The notes beneath the pieces were generated by a model, which was given only the letters and a program-made list of their open reading frames with translations, ran no database searches and was not told the origin of the DNA. This document shows, in pieces, positions 62,245-64,000 of a stretch of DNA of 64,000 nt (position 1 is its first letter; each line of letters starts with the position of its first letter). The translations under genes and the position numbers were made by a program. Source of the DNA: Armatimonadota bacterium (GTDB taxonomy: Bacteria; Armatimonadota; Fimbriimonadia; Fimbriimonadales; Fimbriimonadaceae); contig JAFDWU010000002.1 in assembly GCA_018268315.1 (NCBI GenBank), forward strand, positions 124,001 through 188,000. Direction: 5' to 3'.

Positions 62245-63116
62245 CTAACGCGGTCGATCGCAAATTGGGCAAGGTCCTGCAGCCACTCGGAATTGGGGAA
62301 CTTGCCCGAAACCACCTCAACGGCGGCGTCTGCCGCCGCTTTGGCCGCCTCTCGGGAGCCCTCGATTCCATGGATCGTCGGGTACGTTGCCTTCTGTCGC
62401 TCGCGGTCCGAACCCGCCGCTTTGCCAAGCATTTCCGGAGTCGAAGTCTCATTCAGAATGTCGTCCGCGATCTGAAACGCCAGGCCGACCTTGCGGCCGT
62501 ACTCGCGCAGCGTCTCAACTTGGGCTTCATCGCCCCCGCCGAGCAACGCGCCAATCTCGCAGCTTGCGGCAATCAGCGCGCCGGTCTTCCGGGTGTGGAT
62601 GTAAGCAAGCGTCACGATGTCCACATCCTGCCCCTCATTCAGAATGTCCATCACTTCCCCACCCACCAAGCCATCCGAGCCCGACGCCTCGCCCAACAGC
62701 CTTAGCGCCTGAACGATGCGGGCAGGTTCGCCCGGGTTGCCGGCAAGCGATTCAAAGGCAAGCGCGAACAACGCATCGCCCGCGAGGATGGCGATCGACT
62801 CGCCAAATTCAACATGACAGGTTGGCCGGCCGCGCCTCAGGGCATCGTTATCCAGCGCGGGCAGGTCGTCGTGAATCAAGGAGAAGCAGTGCGTCATCTC
62901 CAACGCGCACGCGGCGTCCATCACCGTCTTCCTGTGGGCGCCGACCGCCTCGGCGCTGCTCATACATAGAATTGGGCGCAGGCGTTTACCCGGCGCGAGG
63001 CACGAGTAGCGCATGGCCTTGTGAAGCTCTGCGGGCACCTTAAAGGCGGCAGGCAGCAGCTTCTCCAGGTGCTTATCCACTTCGGAAATGTAGGCATTAA
63101 GTCGGTCTTCAAACAC
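62241..63116 (-). CDS. ispA: Polyprenyl (farnesyl/geranylgeranyl) diphosphate synthase
   Basis: The 291-residue prenyltransferase has the first Asp-rich motif DDLPALDND (83-91), preceded by LIH, and the second region FQIADDILNET, in which the canonical final Asp is Asn. It builds C15-C20 diphosphates for quinone tails and glycan carriers. The start is GTG 63116. It diverges from the DUF1015 gene, with an inverted repeat between them that includes a -10-like hexamer for each. The exact product length is not predictable. Confidence 0.92.
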   Translation of the reverse strand: MFEDRLNAYISEVDKHLEKLLPAAFKVPAELHKAMRYSCLAPGKRLRPILCMSSAEAVGAHRKTVMDAACALEMTHCFSLIHDDLPALDNDALRRGRPTCHVEFGESIAILAGDALFALAFESLAGNPGEPARIVQALRLLGEASGSDGLVGGEVMDILNEGQDVDIVTLAYIHTRKTGALIAASCEIGALLGGGDEAQVETLREYGRKVGLAFQIADDILNETSTPEMLGKAAGSDRERQKATYPTIHGIEGSREAAKAAADAAVEVVSGKFPNSEWLQDLAQFAIDRVS

Positions 63117-63127
63117 AGGTTGGCGGG

Positions 63128-63162
63128 AGTCTACCGCTTAAGCTTGAAGGCATAGGTAGACT
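63128..63162. repeat. 8-bp inverted repeat in the ispA/DUF1015 divergent promoter
   Basis: AGTCTACC (63128-63135) and GGTAGACT (63155-63162) are perfect inverted copies 19 bp apart. Each contains TAGACT read outward, 11 nt before the ispA GTG and 5 nt before the DUF1015 ATG, so the repeats may be mirror-image -10 elements or a repressor site. Confidence 0.5.
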
Positions 63163-63167
63163 GGGCC

Positions 63168-64000
63168 ATGGCTACGATTCGACCCCTGAAAGGGCTTCGA
63201 TACAGCGAGAAGGCCGGCGAACTTGACCGCCTTACCGCTCCTCCCTACGATGTAATTTCTGCCACCGAGCGGGTCTTACTCGAAAGCCGAAGCCCCTACA
63301 ACGTTGTAAAACTCACGCTGCCGGAACGTCATGACGACGACCGTAGCCAGTTCGTGAAGTACGCCCGCAGCGCGGCAACCCTCGCCGACTGGCGGCGCGA
63401 AGGGATATTGAACGTAGAGCCGCAACCGGCCATCTATCGCTATCTGCAGACTTTCAAAGATCCCTACACCGGCGAAAGCCACACGCGCTCATCCTTCATC
63501 GCGTTGCTGAAGACTGAGCCATATTCGAAGGGCATTGTGCTCCCCCACGAGCAGACCTTTCCAAAGCACAAGGCTGACCGCATGCGGATTCTGGAAGCCA
63601 CTCGTGCTCACTTGGAGTGCATTCTTGGCCTGTACGAAGACCCGAGCGGCAGCATCCTTGAAGCGCTGAAATCTGCGCCTGCTACCGGCAGCTACCGCTG
63701 CGTCTCCGACGAAGGCACAACCCAAATTCTTGAGCCAATAGCCGACGGCGAAGCCGTGAAGAAGCTTTGCGACATGTTGAGCGACAAGAAGGTGTGGATT
63801 GCCGATGGCCACCATCGCTACGAGACAGCTTGCGAGTTCCGCGAAACGTTGGGCGAGAAGGACGGGCTGATTCCTGAAGACTTCATTTTGATGGCGTTCA
63901 GCTCCATCGCCGATCCGGGCTTACTGCTGCTGCCAACCCACCGCATCATTGAAGAACTGCCGTATGGCAAGGCCGAAATCCTGCGGCGCCTTGAGACCCT
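63168..64000 (+). CDS. DUF1015 family protein, truncated by the window end
   Basis: An open frame from ATG 63168 runs to the edge, giving at least 277 residues. It begins MATIRPLKGLRYSEKAGEL and has the DUF1015 block APPYDVIS, then VLPHEQTFPKHKADRM and IADGHHRYETACEF, the best conserved family signature. Family members are soluble enzymes proposed to be kinase-like (SerK group); the reaction here is not known. It diverges from ispA and probably begins very close to its -10 element. Confidence 0.85.
   Translation, partial: MATIRPLKGLRYSEKAGELDRLTAPPYDVISATERVLLESRSPYNVVKLTLPERHDDDRSQFVKYARSAATLADWRREGILNVEPQPAIYRYLQTFKDPYTGESHTRSSFIALLKTEPYSKGIVLPHEQTFPKHKADRMRILEATRAHLECILGLYEDPSGSILEALKSAPATGSYRCVSDEGTTQILEPIADGEAVKKLCDMLSDKKVWIADGHHRYETACEFRETLGEKDGLIPEDFILMAFSSIADPGLLLLPTHRIIEELPYGKAEILRRLET

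Overview
The window is ordinary chromosome of a diderm, aerobic bacterium. I place it tentatively in Armatimonadota (Fimbriimonadia-like) from the mix of genes. There is an LPS-type heptose kinase and Lgt, futalosine-route menaquinone synthesis (MqnA), MotAB, a type II/IV secretion GspF with a separate prepilin, homogentisate dioxygenase, an isolated ftsZ and dnaA, and many exported proteins with no recognisable family. That placement is inference. There are no rRNA genes, insertion sequences, phage genes or CRISPR arrays. One tRNA (Leu, CAA) lies at 34.8 kb.

Layout: 0-3.7 kb holds a glycosyltransferase tail, a methyltransferase, mqnA, and an alkylation-repair pair (Ada-AlkA fusion plus Ogt). 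3.7-7.1 kb has an exported Lys-rich repeat protein, an FHA protein, thiamine pyrophosphokinase, dnaA and a small unknown. 7.1-11.5 kb is creatininase-sbcC-sbcD. 11.5-18.8 kb has aldolase-trpG, a cytosolic histidine kinase, a Lon-N protein, hldA-lgt and a flavin oxidase. 18.8-25.9 kb has an exported esterase, a DapB-like protein that lacks the catalytic motif, unknowns and uvrB. 25.9-31.9 kb has thiolase, ftsZ, a LolA/thioredoxin-like protein and motAB. 31.9-38.6 kb has a lipocalin-like protein, a hydrolase without its nucleophile serine, serA, tRNA-Leu, a flavoprotein reductase, gspF and a sigma factor fused to a degenerate GGDEF domain. 38.6-47.5 kb has a Cys-rich mini-protein, a DprA-like gene, aldo/keto reductase-ACT-lysC-folP, a MATE pump, dusB and tmk. 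47.5-64 kb has a structured gene-free stretch, a barrel-sandwich protein, an OmpR-type regulator, GH38 mannosidase, a zinc-ribbon/lipoprotein/GT2/NifS run, pyrG, a BaiN-type flavoprotein, a prepilin, hmgA, ispA and a DUF1015 gene cut by the window end.

Two genome-scale habits stand out. First, at least eleven genes have a TANNNT hexamer 6-9 nt before the start codon and no Shine-Dalgarno, the signature of leaderless mRNA. They include the repair and DNA-processing genes ada-alkA, sbcD, uvrB and dprA. Second, ten of fourteen convergent gene pairs abut within 2 nt or overlap, and five of them share a CTAG that serves as the stop codon of both genes.

The best candidate for something undescribed is the sigma-GGDEF fusion at 37.3-38.6 kb. 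Next are the leaderless pattern, the catalytically stripped DapB and hydrolase, the free double-ACT protein coupled to aspartokinase, and the structured gene-free region before 47.9 kb with its 11-bp direct repeats. Everything here is read by eye. No database search or folding program was run.
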